Source: Pagrus major
Lineage: Eukaryota > Chordata > Actinopteri > Spariformes > Sparidae
DNA: 64,000 nucleotides
Assembly (NCBI RefSeq): GCF_040436345.1
Contig: NC_133221.1
Span: forward strand, 18,783,165 to 18,847,164
Direction of reading: 5' to 3'
Positions 38,960 through 51,235 of this stretch are shown here, in pieces (within the stretch, counting starts at the first letter, position 1; every line of letters begins with the position of its first letter). A program made the position numbers and the translations under genes. The notes beneath the pieces were generated by a model that worked only from the letters and a program-made list of their open reading frames with translations, was not told the origin of the DNA and searched no databases.

Positions 38960-40350
38960 CTGTGGACTCTTAGTCTTGTTTCACTGTGGCTGATATTATA
39001 ATAATCCCATCTATTCCATCTGATTCTATTGTAATATTTATTTTTCTCAGTAAGTTTCTATATTTTATCCTGTTTCTGGAATAAGATAAACCTCTAGAGA
39101 AATGTTTAATACATGACCCATGGATCTCTTAATACCTCCACCCTGCATTCGTCTGTTGGCTCTGAGTCGTAATGTTTGTCGCACTAGTCTCTGTAGGCTG
39201 AGCGTTGATGTTTGCCTGCATAAACTCTGTAAATATTCTTTATTTACATCATATGTTAGCTGAGTTAGCTGAACCTCTGACATGGAATTCATCTTTCTGT
39301 TGGACAAACACTGTTTTCAATAATCTTGGATTTCCATGTTACTATTTACAGTATCATAAAATAATCTAATAAAAACCAGGAGGAAAGAATGATGTCATGT
39401 GTTATGTAACTACATGTTTTCTCCGAAGAGAGCGACAATAATAATCCTCTTCTGAAAACAAAAAAGTTTACAGATTACATCCACTCCCACGACATCAAAA
39501 TGGATAGAACAAAAACTGAAAGGTGAAGAAGGTACATCTGCCTTCAACTGGGCCGTCATTTAGAGCAGATGCTCACAGAGCCAAAATGCACTTCCGTCAT
39601 GTTGAGTGCTCATATTTATGGTGGATATTGATGTTACATCTAAAACTGCTGAGCTCAAGCCTCCTGATGTGAGTGAGGATGGGACAGAGGGGACAAATAT
39701 AAATGTAAATTTACTGTCCTCATCAGTGCAGAGGAGTGATGTATGATGGATAACCTACAGAAGGGAGGGGGTGTGACGGCCTCGGCCTTGGTTCAGCTTG
39801 ATTATACAGCCATTAATCACCTGACTGCACTTATTGGTTTCTAGGAAAATGACACTGCGGCTGTGGGACATCCTTTGAGTTTTCTGTTCCTTAGGTTCAA
39901 GGTTCATTCAGTTGTCACGCAGGATTAACAGTAAAATTATAAATTAATGTTGTTGTGAAGAAGAAGAAGAATGTGATGCGCAGTGTGTCGGCTCTAAAGA
40001 AACAGCTCAACATGTTGTGAAAAAATTATTCACTTCCATGCCAAGATTCAGATGAGAGGAATGATAGCTGTGAGAGTGATACTTGTTTGTTAAATCTGTG
40101 CACGAATTCAAGTGTAAACTGTGATTTTATGGGGTTATACGCTGAACTGTTTCTTAGAATCGCTGTGCTTTCCAAAAAAAAAAGTCCAGCACTGGTCTTT
40201 CTGCTCCCAGTCTGCTCTTCATTTAGTCGCCCCTCTGGCTCTTACAAGTCAAATTTAGCAATGTCTTGACCTATGATGGGTGTGCATCCACATAAATCAC
40301 TTAAAATATCCAGTGTAATTAAACTTTAACATTTCCAGAATGCTATAATT
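38960..40350. other. Intergenic, no gene recognised
   Basis: No exon or RNA gene is seen. A short GAA run is at 39959-39970. Confidence 0.4.
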
Positions 40351-40354
40351 CTAC

Positions 40355-40615
40355 ATTATCTTTTGGTATAAAAAACAAACTCATACTCAGAAATATTTAT
40401 TAACATGACTGAATAAACAAGCTGTCCTGGAAGTGGAAAATAAGGTCCCAGAACACTGTTTGAAGCTAGACAGGTGGCAGGGTCCGCCACATATAAACAA
40501 AGTAAAACAGTATGACATTGTGTTGTCCTTTAAGGTCAGTTTGTTTATTCAGTTTATTCAGTCATGAAAACAAAGAGTTTGTTTACTTAGTTTGTTTATG
40601 CATAATAAAACTATG
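40355..40615 (-). mobile_element. MITE, family A, decayed copy
   Basis: It shares gtggcagggtccgccacata, taaacaaagtaaaacagtat and gtttgtttattcagtttatt with the copy at 2314-2681 in the same orientation. The termini are no longer recognisable. Confidence 0.65.
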
Positions 40616-40619
40616 TTTT

Positions 40620-43225
40620 GTATGTTGGCAACCAACGCCAATTTATTTATTATTTATTTTTACGGCTCTCAGACAGGAGCCAGTTCCCGTCATTCACGAG
40701 CGACACGATATTTTACACTTCCCAATCTTTATGCTAAGATAAGATAACTGGCTAAGCTAGCCAGCTGCTGGCTTTAGATACAAATCACAATGCACAATAT
40801 TCTCATTTAACATTCAGCAATAAATTGGATGAGAATATTCCCAAAAGATGTCAAACTATTCTTTCAAACTATACAGATGCTTTACTATAAACACCATCAT
40901 TAAGACTTGCTTTAAACACACAGCATGTCATTTCTGCTAGAGGGGTCTCCCAATCCGAACAACGAAAACAAAAGATGTGGTTTGATTTGTTGATTGTGAA
41001 TTCGAGTGTGACGATGGGAGCTGTTGTCTTCATTGTTAAACAACCACCATTGCAGATTGAAACCTATCTACTTTTGTTCATGTTATGTTTAGTTACGTTC
41101 ACATTCTCTGACATATTATCTGATGTTTCCCAGAAGTCAAAGCAGCAAGCGGCCAGATGAAACGCATCGTTACCTTGAAACTACAGATCTCTCAGGGTTT
41201 GAACATTGTGGGAAACATTTAGGATTATGTAAATATACCTACAGCTCAACCAAAGACAGTATAAAGGTCGAGTCGTTTGTAATACATTTTAAGTAGTTTA
41301 CATCTTCATATCATCATCTGGTCCACCAGGTCTGTTTTGTGTGATTCTGAGCTGTGCGTCCTTCTGACAGATAAAGGTTGTGTTGTGCCACAGTGTAAAA
41401 CACAGAACCTCCCTCAGGCCATTTGTGACTCAACCGAGGACATCTCACCTCACTGCACCACCAGCCAGACGATACATATAGTATAGTATGCAGCTGAATG
41501 TCCTCAGTCGTGGATCTCTGAAGAGTCAGAGTCCCAGAAGGCTATGAAGAGTTTTGCAAATCTGTGTCATTCAGTTTCATGAGCAAGACATTTTTTTTTA
41601 CGGTAATCAGAAATGAATAAATGAATCAGTCTACTGACATGAAATTACTCACAATTAAAAAGCGTGGACTTGGAGGGGAGTCATGATGTTCTCACAATAA
41701 AAAGTGTGACACTGAAAGAGTCATGGAGCATCTGCGGGCTTGTGCGTTGTTTTTTTCCAGTCAGAAATTACGTGATTAAAAGTTATGTTTTACTCGAATC
41801 ACTATAAATCTAAAGCTTTCACACAAAAACAAATGATACAGTAGAATCAGCAGCAAGAACTCAGACTCAAATGCTTGTCAGAGGCTCTGTTATGCTCAGT
41901 TATCTATTTTCATGACAGTCTTGGCTCCTTTTTTTCAGGTTGAGTGTTGTTCTGTGTCCCCAGGCAGACAGCGGCCCGGCACTCATCAGTGACTCAGTGT
42001 GTGCAGAGGATGACTGTGCCAACCTGGAGCCAATGGAGAGCGCTAATTGTGTCTGTTTGGACTCCAAAGCATGACTCTGGGGAAGCAAACCAGTTACCGT
42101 CACTGGTTAGTGTATTCTCTGTCTGCCGACAGAGTGCAGGTTGTCCCAGGGCTCCCAGCAAGCTATTCCAAATTAAACTCTTTTATTGTTGAAGTCAGCT
42201 CTAAATGAGTGGATTTCAGTCAAACTCAAATCTTTGTTTTATAATAAAATGCATATTTCTTGTTGCCGGGTACCTAATGTGTCTGAAATAGTCAGGTGTT
42301 TTTTACTCAGTGCTGCAGAATAAAAATATGTTATGATCTACATGCTCTAATAACTCTAAGAGTAAGTGGAGCATGTAGATCAACATTTGGTGACTTCTTT
42401 CTCTGCAGACTCAGACTCAGACTCAGACTCAGCAAACCCAAAGAAATCTATTTTGGTTCACTGCTTTTTCGTCCTTGCAGCTACATTTATTTAAATAAAG
42501 TTCATCGTAATTTGGGACAGCGCAGCTCAAACACATGTTGCTCTGAGGGCTTTTATCAGCTCGGAAATGTGCGCCCGCCATCCTCCGTCTGGTGAGGTGC
42601 ATGATGGGATGTTAGCAATCAGTCTGATGTGACCTTCCAGGTGGATGTTATTCTCTGGGGTACCGTAGCGTGGGAGGATAAAACCAGAGTAAAGCTAATT
42701 TAACTCTGGTCAGACGCAGGCTACCTCTATGTTGTAGGAAGGTACCGAATAATAAGCATCACAGAGGATGATGTAGAAGTCTAAATACCAATATATTACA
42801 AAAAAAGACAAACATTTTTGCTTTTGAAATCATGTGCACACTCTGTTAGTCGCTAGTGTGATATGAATAAACATCAGTCACAGGGGCAACAGAGCGCTGA
42901 GTGAAAAAAGGATTTTTGCAGATCAAGTCAGGCCTGCGGGTTTGACGTCAGCCCAAACATGATCACTTCCTGCTGGAGGAGTGAGTTTGTGTGTGTGTGC
43001 CCGCAGGAGTGTGTGCTCGACTGCATCCTACATCAAACTGCTGAACTGAATTGCACTGACAGACGGATAAATAGATCCCAATATTTTTCTTTTCTCAATC
43101 TCATATTGCTTCTCTACACAATCCTGTTGAAAAACGCAGGAATTTGCCTTGAAGATTGATGAACTCACTTCATGTGTCCGAAACCTTTTGAGTGTGAACA
43201 TTTCAGTGTGAAACATACATTTAGA
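40620..43225. other. Intergenic, no gene; short hexanucleotide repeat
   Basis: (CAGACT)n of about four units lies at 42407-42432. A CRE-like TGACGTCA occurs at 42943-42950. No exon is recognised. Confidence 0.4.
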
Positions 43226-43229
43226 AGAA

Positions 43230-43790
43230 AGAAACGAAAGATCTTCATTGACTGTTTTTTACGCATAAACAAATTCTTCATTTTCATGACTGACTAAACA
43301 AACTGACCTTAAAGGACAACACAATTTCATACCATGGGGTGGCTGTAGCTCAATGGGTAGAGCAGGTGACTAGCGATCAGAAGGTCACTGGCTCAAATCC
43401 CAGCTCCCCTGGGCAGAACCAAGCTACATGTCAAAGTATCCTTGAGTAAGATACTGAACCCCAAAATTGCTCTTGTGCAGATGGCACCTTGTGTGGCATC
43501 CCCTGCCATCAGAAAGGGCCCTGCAGTGAGCTGGCAACTCGTCCAGGGGTGTACCCTGGCCTTCGCCCATAGAGAAACTGGGATTGGCCCCCACAACCCC
43601 CCTGACTTTGTTTATATGTGGCAGACCCTGCCACCTTTTTAGCTTAAACCTTATTTTCCTCTGAGAACAGCGTCTTTATTAATTTATGGAGAGATTTCTG
43701 CATTTGTATTCTTTCCTCATCAATATTGTAAATATAAAAAATCTGAGTTTGAATTTCCTCTCCAAAAACTACATAGTGCCCCTTTAATGT
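43230..43790 (+). mobile_element. MITE, family A, split by a SINE
   Basis: The left part is 43230-43332 (catgactgactaaacaaact, aaaggacaacacaatttcat) and the right part is 43603-43790 (actttgtttatatgtggcag, ending aaaactacatagtgcccctt). The two halves are continuous in the copies at 16930-17249 and, reversed, at 40355-40615 and 2314-2681. The 270 bases between them are a tRNA-derived SINE. Confidence 0.75.
43334..43602 (+). mobile_element. tRNA-derived SINE
   Basis: A tRNA-like head carries an A box (TAGCTCAATGGG, 43346-43357) and a B box (GGCTCAAATCC, 43390-43400) at normal spacing for an RNA polymerase III internal promoter. The body continues with tatccttgagtaagatactg, a core seen in many fish SINEs. 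The tail, gcaactcgtccaggggtgta then aaactgggattggcc, resembles LINE-derived SINE tails. It is not a functional tRNA, because the acceptor and T arms do not close. Confidence 0.8.
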
Positions 43791-43794
43791 CATT

Positions 43795-46700
43795 AAAGGT
43801 CCTGCTGTGTGAGCATGAGTCAGTGTTGTGATGTGGTGAATAAGGAAGATATTTTCTGGGATATTCAGGTGCTGCGGTTACTTGTTAAATGTGAGAGCTC
43901 CCCCTACTGATGATATCCGAGATCACACTGGAAAACAATATTAGATCAGCAGCTGTAATTGAGCATGAATCAGCCCACCTGTGTTCAGTTAAATAGGGAG
44001 AAAGGAAACTGAGAATAATCTCCGTCAAACATGGACACTGAACACAACTCACAGTGTATGGTAATGTGTGTATAAGAGTGTGTGTGATTGAGCCCTGGGG
44101 TTGATGCACTTTTCTTATCTGCTGCCGGTGGATAGGATGGGTAGTGGTGGTGGGGTGCCAGTGGGGTGCAGGTGGAGAGGGGGGGATGTTGCCATGGAAA
44201 CCATTGTATTTCCCTCCCCTGTGATTGGTGCTGCTGGCGCGAGCAAGTATCTGCTATTTCTGTCATTATTCAACACCTCAGACATGAGCGCAGTCACAGG
44301 ACACACACACACACACATCACACACACACAGGATACATACTAAGAGCAAACACAAACAAAGACTCTTCTGTACTCCATTTCCATCTTAAAACCATCTTCT
44401 ATCATCACATCCTGGATTATTATATATAAAAAGCTCTCTCAGGGAATCATTTATCAATGATTTGTGCCGCAGTCTAATTTTAGGACAGAATAAATATCTG
44501 ATACAGGGTTTTTCTCCCTACATATTATATGAGACACCGCAGCATCATCAGCACACACACACATCACACAAACACACACACACAAACACGAAATCCATCC
44601 ATAAACAACAAATGTGAGACAAAGCAGGTTTATGTCAGGTAACCTTTTGTTGATCTGAACAGTGACACGGCACTCGGATCAATAAATAGACATGTGTTCA
44701 GTTTGCAGATTGATTTATCAGTAAAAAAAGAAGCAGTGACTCATGAACTAATCAGGGTTTGTGAGGCTGCACGTCCACTGATGAATGAATTCCTGCAGGA
44801 AACACGCTGCTTGAAAGAGAGATGTCACAGACTGATGTGTGGCCCATTCATGCAGATCCTGAGGGAGGAATGAGCAATTTTCAGAGCATCGGCAGAGACA
44901 AGAAAACCTAAAAATAAAGTCTTTACACTGTACATTGGATAACAAAGGGGGTTTACACTGTAAAACATGAAAAAAAATGAGTAGTGTTGACAGATACAAC
45001 AGCCACCTCCATTCATCAAAAGGTTACTTCTTGTGTCCAAAGCACATTGTAATTAAATCACCTCATTTGGCACCATTACGATGAGAATGATTCACAGAGG
45101 ATGTGAGCCAGCTGCAGGAGCAGTGAGCCAAACTGTTAACACAGGTTTAATCATAAGATAATGAGATATGGCAAAAATCAAAAAACAAAACAACAAGAGA
45201 CAAAGTAAAACATCTCACACACTGCAGGGCTCCAGTGTCCATTTAATGTACCAAGGAAGTAACATTTCAAGAAACACGTAACCCATTTTTGACTCAGCAC
45301 CTGCTCTTTGAGGTTCTTGATGTGCAAGAAAACAAAACATTTCTGTAATCATCTCATGATATTCCTAAATTTCTACTGGAAATTCTCCCAAATTACCTCA
45401 TGTGTTTTCTCTTTTTCAAATGGAAGGGCTGGGATGTATCCAAACATGACTTAATCTACGATAATTATGTCTGATATCTATATTTTTAATGCCAGATAGG
45501 TTGTGTATTGTAAGAAGAGGAGGCGTGATGCCGTGATAAGCTGCACAGCTTCAGCCTACACGTTTTAGGTCCAAAGAAAATCTTGTGTAATGGGGTTGTG
45601 GTGGTTTCTGGAGTGTTGTTTTGTTGGAAGCAGCTGCATGTTTTCTTGCTTTCTTTTGTAAAAATTGGTTGCGTAATTATAGATTGAAAAATATGTCTCA
45701 AATTTCTAGACACTTTATATGTATAATGTCACAACAAAGGTTGCAACTGGAAGGGAGACCACACAAAGACAAACATTTATATATTTTGTAAATTGAATTC
45801 AGCAACCAAACTAAAACCCTGCTGTTTGGTAGCACGGGAGACAGAGGGAGATCTCTGGCTCTCATGGGAAGTGCAGCAATCAGAGGGAGTTACTTCAGGT
45901 GTGGCTTGTTTTCCTGACACCCCTGCCTCAACACAGGAATCGCTAAATACAAGTAATCACCGTCACAGTGGGGCGTGACAATAAATCATAGGCAACCTTT
46001 GGCACACGGTTAAGCTTAACCAACGACACACTAACAATAAGTCTGCAAGAGGGTTTTCTGGAGGTGTTGAAGTGCCTTCTCACCTCTTTCACAGCTACTG
46101 GCAGTTGCGCGACCTGTTGCTGACTGTTTGGCTTGAACTTGTTGCCTTTTACGCAAAATGCAGGTGGGAAAATAACATAACTGTGGAAAAACACTTTGTT
46201 AATGAGAGAAAGAACTGGAAGATGAAAATGTTTTTTTAAATGTTCTTACAGATCTGTAATCTTAAGCTTAAGGTTGATACTCTATGGCACACTGATTAAA
46301 AGGACATTTTAAAATGGTACTTCATATCAAAATGGTTGCCGACCCCTGGTACAGATGAATGGATTGAGGTATTATGCAGCTTTTAATTAAACAAACTGCA
46401 AATATTGCAGGGTGATATATTGATATTCTGATATGAGGCTATATATCACCTTACATTTTGGATATTGTTTTATCAGGATATGGCATAATTGTTGTCTTTT
46501 CCTGCTTTTAAAGGCTGCATGACAGTAAAGTGATGTCCTTTTCTGAACTTACCAGACTGTTCTACTTGCTCAAACACTTGCCTTTACTCACTTAGTCATT
46601 ATATCCACATTACTGATGATTGTCAAAAATTTAATTGTGTTAATGTTTTGTAAACGTACCAATAGTCATCCCTACAATATTGTCATATAATCCATATTGA

Positions 46701-46846
46701 GGTATTTGGTCAAAAACATCCTGACATTTTATTTTCTCACCTAGTCCTAGCATTTATCACCCACCTAGAGGTGGCTTTATTCTTTTAGTCTCGTTGAATA
46801 TTTCAAAGGTTTATGATGTGGTGTTTTTATGACTCTTGTCAGGGGG
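43795..46846. other. Intergenic, no gene; short CA runs
   Basis: CA-rich microsatellite stretches lie at 44302-44330 and 44553-44583. Near 46315-46345 the phrase atggttgccgacccctggta is typical of dispersed fish repeats. No exon is recognised. Confidence 0.4.
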
Positions 46847-47066
46847 TAAATGGTAAATGGAGCGTATTTATATAGCACATTTCTAGTCTTAGCGACCACT
46901 CAAAGTGCTTTACAACACAAGTCAACATTCACCCAATCACTCACACATTCACACACTGGTGGCAGAGGCTGCCCTGCAAGGCACCACCTGCTAAAAAGGA
47001 GCAAAAAACATTCATACCCACTCACACACCGATAGACTGCTCTACGTCCTGAGCCACAGCCACCCA
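46847..47066 (-). mobile_element. tRNA-derived SINE, minus strand
   Basis: Read on the minus strand the element begins gggtggctgtggctcaggac then gtagagcag, an A-box-like tRNA head. It ends with gtaaagcactttgagtggtc, aagactagaa and tgctatataaatacgctcca then tttacca, a 3' tail seen in many teleost SINEs. The B box is not recognisable, so the head is partly decayed. It is a different subfamily from the copy at 43334 but has a similar head. Confidence 0.7.
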
Positions 47067-47202
47067 TAATGATTTCAATGATCAAATAATATGTTGATTA
47101 TTTTTCAACTAATTGTTTAGTTTATAAAATATCCTAAAGCAAGGAAACATGCAGTCTTGATAGGTCAAACAATCAGACAGCAGATATATTTTATAAACAT
47201 GA

Positions 47203-47288
47203 TTAAAGCAATGTTACGTAACTTTTTTATCTTAAAATAACAGCGCCAAATTGCACAAAATGCCAATTTCTACATAATGTTGCTTTAA
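47203..47288. mobile_element. Very short TTAA-flanked MITE (86 bp)
   Basis: It begins TTAAAGCAATGTTACGTAAC and ends TACATAATGTTGCTTTAA, its imperfect complement. It has the same type of ends as the element at 50199 but only a minimal interior. Confidence 0.6.
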
Positions 47289-47849
47289 TCAACTGTAGCG
47301 TTTTTAAAAAAGTGATTAACTGAATAATTGTTTCAGCTCCCTTGTCGCTCGCTTCAATCTTTTCTGTTGGTTATCTGCCATCACATTTGTTTTGCCCTGG
47401 CTGGTTGTTTGACCATAAATGTTTTTTGTTCTCACGTCTCTTGATCTCAATCTCGTTGAATAATAACAAACTGAGTACTACTGTTTATACTACTATTTCA
47501 CAAACACCCTGAAAATGAAGTCAGGACATCAACGTTAAGAGATCAGCATCTTGAACGGGCTCCTTCTCCTCACACCGTGGCCGTAAACAACCTCATTCCT
47601 CAGGGCAGGAAATAGTTCCGTGACATGTATGTTGTTTGGCTTTTGCAAATGTTAATCTCAGCTCATTAACATTAACCACTGGGATTCTTTTCCTCTCTGC
47701 GGATCAATAATCCAGCCTCGTGAGACGGCTTTTGCCGGATTGTGCATCGAGGGAGATCTTGAGCGTGAGGAGACAGAGAGTTACAGAAATTCTGATCCAG
47801 AGGATAAAGGTGATTTTCTTTCCTAATTGTTGTTGCTTCTGCGACCTGG

Positions 47850-47950
47850 TGTGACCTGACGTCAGATTGGTTGGACGGCTGAAGAGCAGAGCCATCCCTC
47901 CACGAGGGAGCCCAAAGGCAGCGAGAAGGCACTAAGACCCAGTGGAGAGC
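47850..47950 (+). promoter_or_regulatory. Candidate gpr61 promoter with CRE and inverted CCAAT box
   Basis: A perfect cAMP-response element TGACGTCA lies at 47857-47864 and ATTGG (CCAAT on the other strand) at 47866-47870. The spacing is tight, followed by GC-rich sequence and then the inferred 5' exon ending at 48509. There is no TATA box. Assignment to gpr61 is an inference from position. Confidence 0.4.
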
Positions 47951-48395
47951 AGTGGAGGCTGGGTGCTGCCTTCCCACCCGCCGCCTGCCTGTCTGCTCTG
48001 CACGGCTCTGCAGTTGCCCTAGGCGCGTGCCGGAGACAGTGCATGTGTGTGTGAAAGTGTGTGAGCTGGAAGTGTATGTGTGTGTGTGTCTCATCACAGG
48101 CTGGAAGACCAGAGCCCTCTCCTTATTTCTTCCCCCATCCCTCTCTTGTGCTCCTGCACTGCTCTCCCACCTGAATCAAAGACCTGGCGAGAAGAGAGCT
48201 GAGAGGAGGAGGAGGAGTAGGAGGAGGAGGAGGAGTGTGTGTGTGTGTGTGTGTTTGGATGGGAAGAGGGGGCGGTCAGTGATGACGAGATGAAAGGGGG
48301 CCAGGTGAGGAGGAGAGACAGGCTTGCCCCTCTCCCTCTCCTCTCTCTCTCTGTCTCTCTGTGTGACGTGGTGTGTGTGTTTGCTGTGTGTGTGT

Positions 48396-48443
<48 letters not shown>

Positions 48444-48509
48444 GATTGTCTCTCCCTCAGTAGACTGTGAACCTGCACAGGAGAAGGAAGCAGCCCTCTC
48501 CAGACTGAG
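47950..48509 (+). other. Inferred gpr61 non-coding 5' exon
   Basis: CAGACTGAG|GTATGT at 48509/48510 is a good donor, and the next strong plus-strand acceptor before the gpr61 ORF is at 50994. The exon would contain a GAG-rich tract (48203-48236), GT runs and (GA)n. Its start is unknown. Antisense and sense frames through the simple repeats are spurious. Confidence 0.4.
48398..48439. repeat. (GA)n microsatellite
   Basis: About 21 GA units lie inside the inferred 5' exon of gpr61. Confidence 0.9.
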
Positions 48510-50198
48510 GTATGTCATCGACTCATCACCGCACGCATCTTCACACACACCTGCCCTGGAGATGTGTGTGTTTTCAGGGTAGAAGTTGGGATGCTGGAAA
48601 GGTGGGACGGGGGTAAAAATCAGACTGAAGTAGAGCCAGTGTTACCTTTCAACATCCATGTAAAAGGACAACATTTCTGAAAAGAGATGCCTCATTTCAT
48701 GTGATTTAAACATGCTGGTTTCTCCAGCATGTTGCTGCTGAGGAGTGTTTTGTCAAGAAAGGGACAATTGAACAACAGGCTGGTTTTCTCCTCGCAGTAA
48801 ACACTGTGTCATGTGCATATTAAAGGGTCATATGGTTTCCAGTCGGTAGCCGGAGAGATTCTGCTGCAACCTTACAGTATATTGTGGCTTTGTGTAAATT
48901 TGTTTGGATCTTCTGAGGCAGAGTTTGACGACACAAGATTTGAGTAGATTAGATTGGAGGCTGTGCTGCATGTGAGCCATTAAGTCCCTGTGTTTCCCTT
49001 TTATTTTTTAAATACTTCTGTTTGTGTGGTTTTGACTTGATAAAACTGACACATTTTTCCACTTTAGCTGCTTTTTAATGGGCTTTTTCGTCCTTTAAGA
49101 GACTAGAATTTCAATTGTGGTGGTCCTCAGAGCTCTGAAGTGACCCTGGACACCAGAGGGCCATCCATCTGAGATGTCGTTGATTAGTGGTTTTATTGGG
49201 CTGAAGGTGACTGTAACTCTTTGACCTAATCAGCCAAGGCCACACACTTATATCTGTCAGGTGATTGTCGTGCTTGATTTGTGTACGTGGGCAGGAAAAA
49301 AAGAAGAGGCGCCTTGCAGGGACAGAGCCTGTCACACTTGTGAAATGGAAAACTTGCACATGCAGGTGTGCAGCGCATGGAAATGTACCAAAGGCTGAGT
49401 GCTCGTTCCACGGAATTTACAGTGTGTGGGGTTGTGTCCAGGTGAGGTTGTGACAGTAAACACAGCGCAGGGCCTCTTGAATACTCCACTGGTGTCACTT
49501 CTACATAGGTTTTATTCAGAAGAGTATTGATAACAATGTCCGTGTTTATCTGTGGATCAGAAAATCATAATGAGCTTAACATTTGATATTTTTCACGTCA
49601 TGATGTAATAATCTGAGGAGTGTTTTATTGATCCCTTCCTTCAGACAGCAGGCTGCTCTGTAACGCTGAGTTTCGCAGTTTATTCACTCATCCAGTGTCT
49701 TGACTCTGTTAAAGGGAACATATGGTCCACTCTGCGCTTTTAGCTTCTCCCTGGGGCACCGGCTGCCCTGAAAACACACATCTGAGGATGCAGATGTCAA
49801 ATATGTAGTAAATTATGACCCCGGCTACAAGTGAGTGCAGACTGTATCAAGTCTGATGGCAGCACAAGAGCAAAGAAATAATGGAATGTTTTACAAAGTA
49901 TTCAGAGTCAGAGTCCACTTCGATTTGTGGATAGAGTAAAAACAAGAGGGTTATAGTGTCTGTTTGCATTTAGAGTAGATTAGATTGATGTTTTTTAGGG
50001 ATTTTCTCTCCAGCAAAAAATGATTTAGGTTGTTTTAGGGATGTTAAATCTATCCAGCTGTCATTTTTCCAATCTAGAACATGATACCATGTTCTTTCTT
50101 TCATAATATCCTTTAAATGATGAATAAAGTGGTTCTCAAACTGGAGGTGGTAGAAACATGTGGAGTGAAACTACTTTGAATGAATGTGGTTTGACCCC
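48510..50198. other. Inferred gpr61 5' intron
   Basis: No coding exon is seen. MITE-like starts ttaaagggtcatatgg (48820) and ttaaagggaacatatggtcc (49711) suggest solo or truncated TTAA-type elements. Confidence 0.35.
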
Positions 50199-50436
50199 TT
50201 AAAGCAACAATATGTAACTTTAACAGCTAACATTGGGAGAGTGGTGTAGTACGCCATGCACTGATTGCCATTTCATCACAGGGCTGAATCTCATTCCGAG
50301 ATTGTCGAATGCAAACACTTTGGGTTAATGGATCTGGTCCGGCACCAACCCAAAGTATTTGACGACCTGGGAATGAGACTCAACAAACAACTACCCTTCT
50401 CCAGAATGACTTTAAAGTTACATAGTGTTGCTTTAA
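50199..50436. mobile_element. TTAA-flanked MITE, third family
   Basis: Terminal inverted repeats TTAAAGCAACAATATGTAAC and GTTACATAGTGTTGCTTTAA are flanked by TTAA. An interior stem consists of aatctcattccgagattgtc and its partner cctgggaatgagactca. A diverged piece of the same interior lies at 63390-63450. It is non-coding. Confidence 0.75.
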
Positions 50437-50994
50437 CATTGCCATTTTTTTTAAAAAGAAATATCTCAGTGGCATGCCCAAATATGAAAGCTTGTAACAG
50501 AAGAACTGTAAGATAAGACAAGAAGATTAATTTGAAAGGCAGCAAGCTAAAGATTGTGAAAATGTGCTCGTTAATTATGGGGCTCCAACATGAATCTCGT
50601 CTTCACTAAGTCAACTTTGATTTGCCATGCTCATGAAATCACCTCTTACCTTTTACATCAAGTCAACTGTGTTTGTGTAAAATTTGAGACCTGTGGGCCA
50701 ACTTAATGTGAACTAGTGAGGTTTTGATGTGAGGTGTCACTGGCTTCCTCAGATCTTAACGCTGATTTACCAAAATTCAGCGTAGATCCTTTCTAATTAG
50801 TTACTTCCCTGATCACTGTTAATGACTGATAAAAAATGTGGGGTAGGGTCATGAACTTTATCCAGCTTCTGAAGGAGGGAGGCCAGTAGGTTTGAGAACA
50901 CACATTTGGTGACATCTTTGAAAACTACTTTTGAAAAACTACTATTATTACTTCACTTGCCTACTTTTAAACTGGTCTATCTCTTTTGTTTCAG

Positions 50995-51235
50995 ATCCTT
51001 CCAACTGGAGCTCATATTGGAGAGAGAAGGAAGTCTTCCCTGAAAGGTACAAGGACCCTCCTGTGATCTTCTGCTCAGTTCCAGGCTCAAGTCTGCCGGG
51101 TTGAGGGCCTGTACCGCCCCAGCTGCCATGAAACACACCACCGCCTGAGCTTCTCAGTGACACCCTATGACAGGGGAGGATGGGTGATGGGCCTGTGAAG
51201 TTCAGCGGACTCTCTCCTCATTATCCCATCCTCTC
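50995..51235 (+). other. gpr61 5' UTR with three upstream ORFs
   Basis: The acceptor ctcttttgtttcag ends at 50994 and has a strong pyrimidine tract. Within the leader three upstream ATGs open short frames: 51128-51148, 51167-51187 and 51180-51323. The last has a good context (A at -3, G at +4) and overlaps the gpr61 start out of frame. Confidence 0.55.

Noticed and set aside
42407-42432. CRISPR-like or regulatory hexamer array
   Set aside because: Only about four CAGACT units, with no spacers; a minor simple repeat in a vertebrate genome.
43340-43412. tRNA gene on the plus strand
   Set aside because: A and B boxes are present, but the acceptor stem does not pair and the sequence continues into a SINE body; it is a tRNA-derived SINE.
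47672-48097. 141-codon minus-strand frame over the gpr61 promoter region
   Set aside because: GC-rich 5' region and CA repeats give chance frames; no domain or splice evidence.
48176-48582. Poly-Leu/Ser and RERERE frames near 48.2-48.5 kb
   Set aside because: Artefacts of GAG, GT and GA simple repeats in an inferred non-coding exon.
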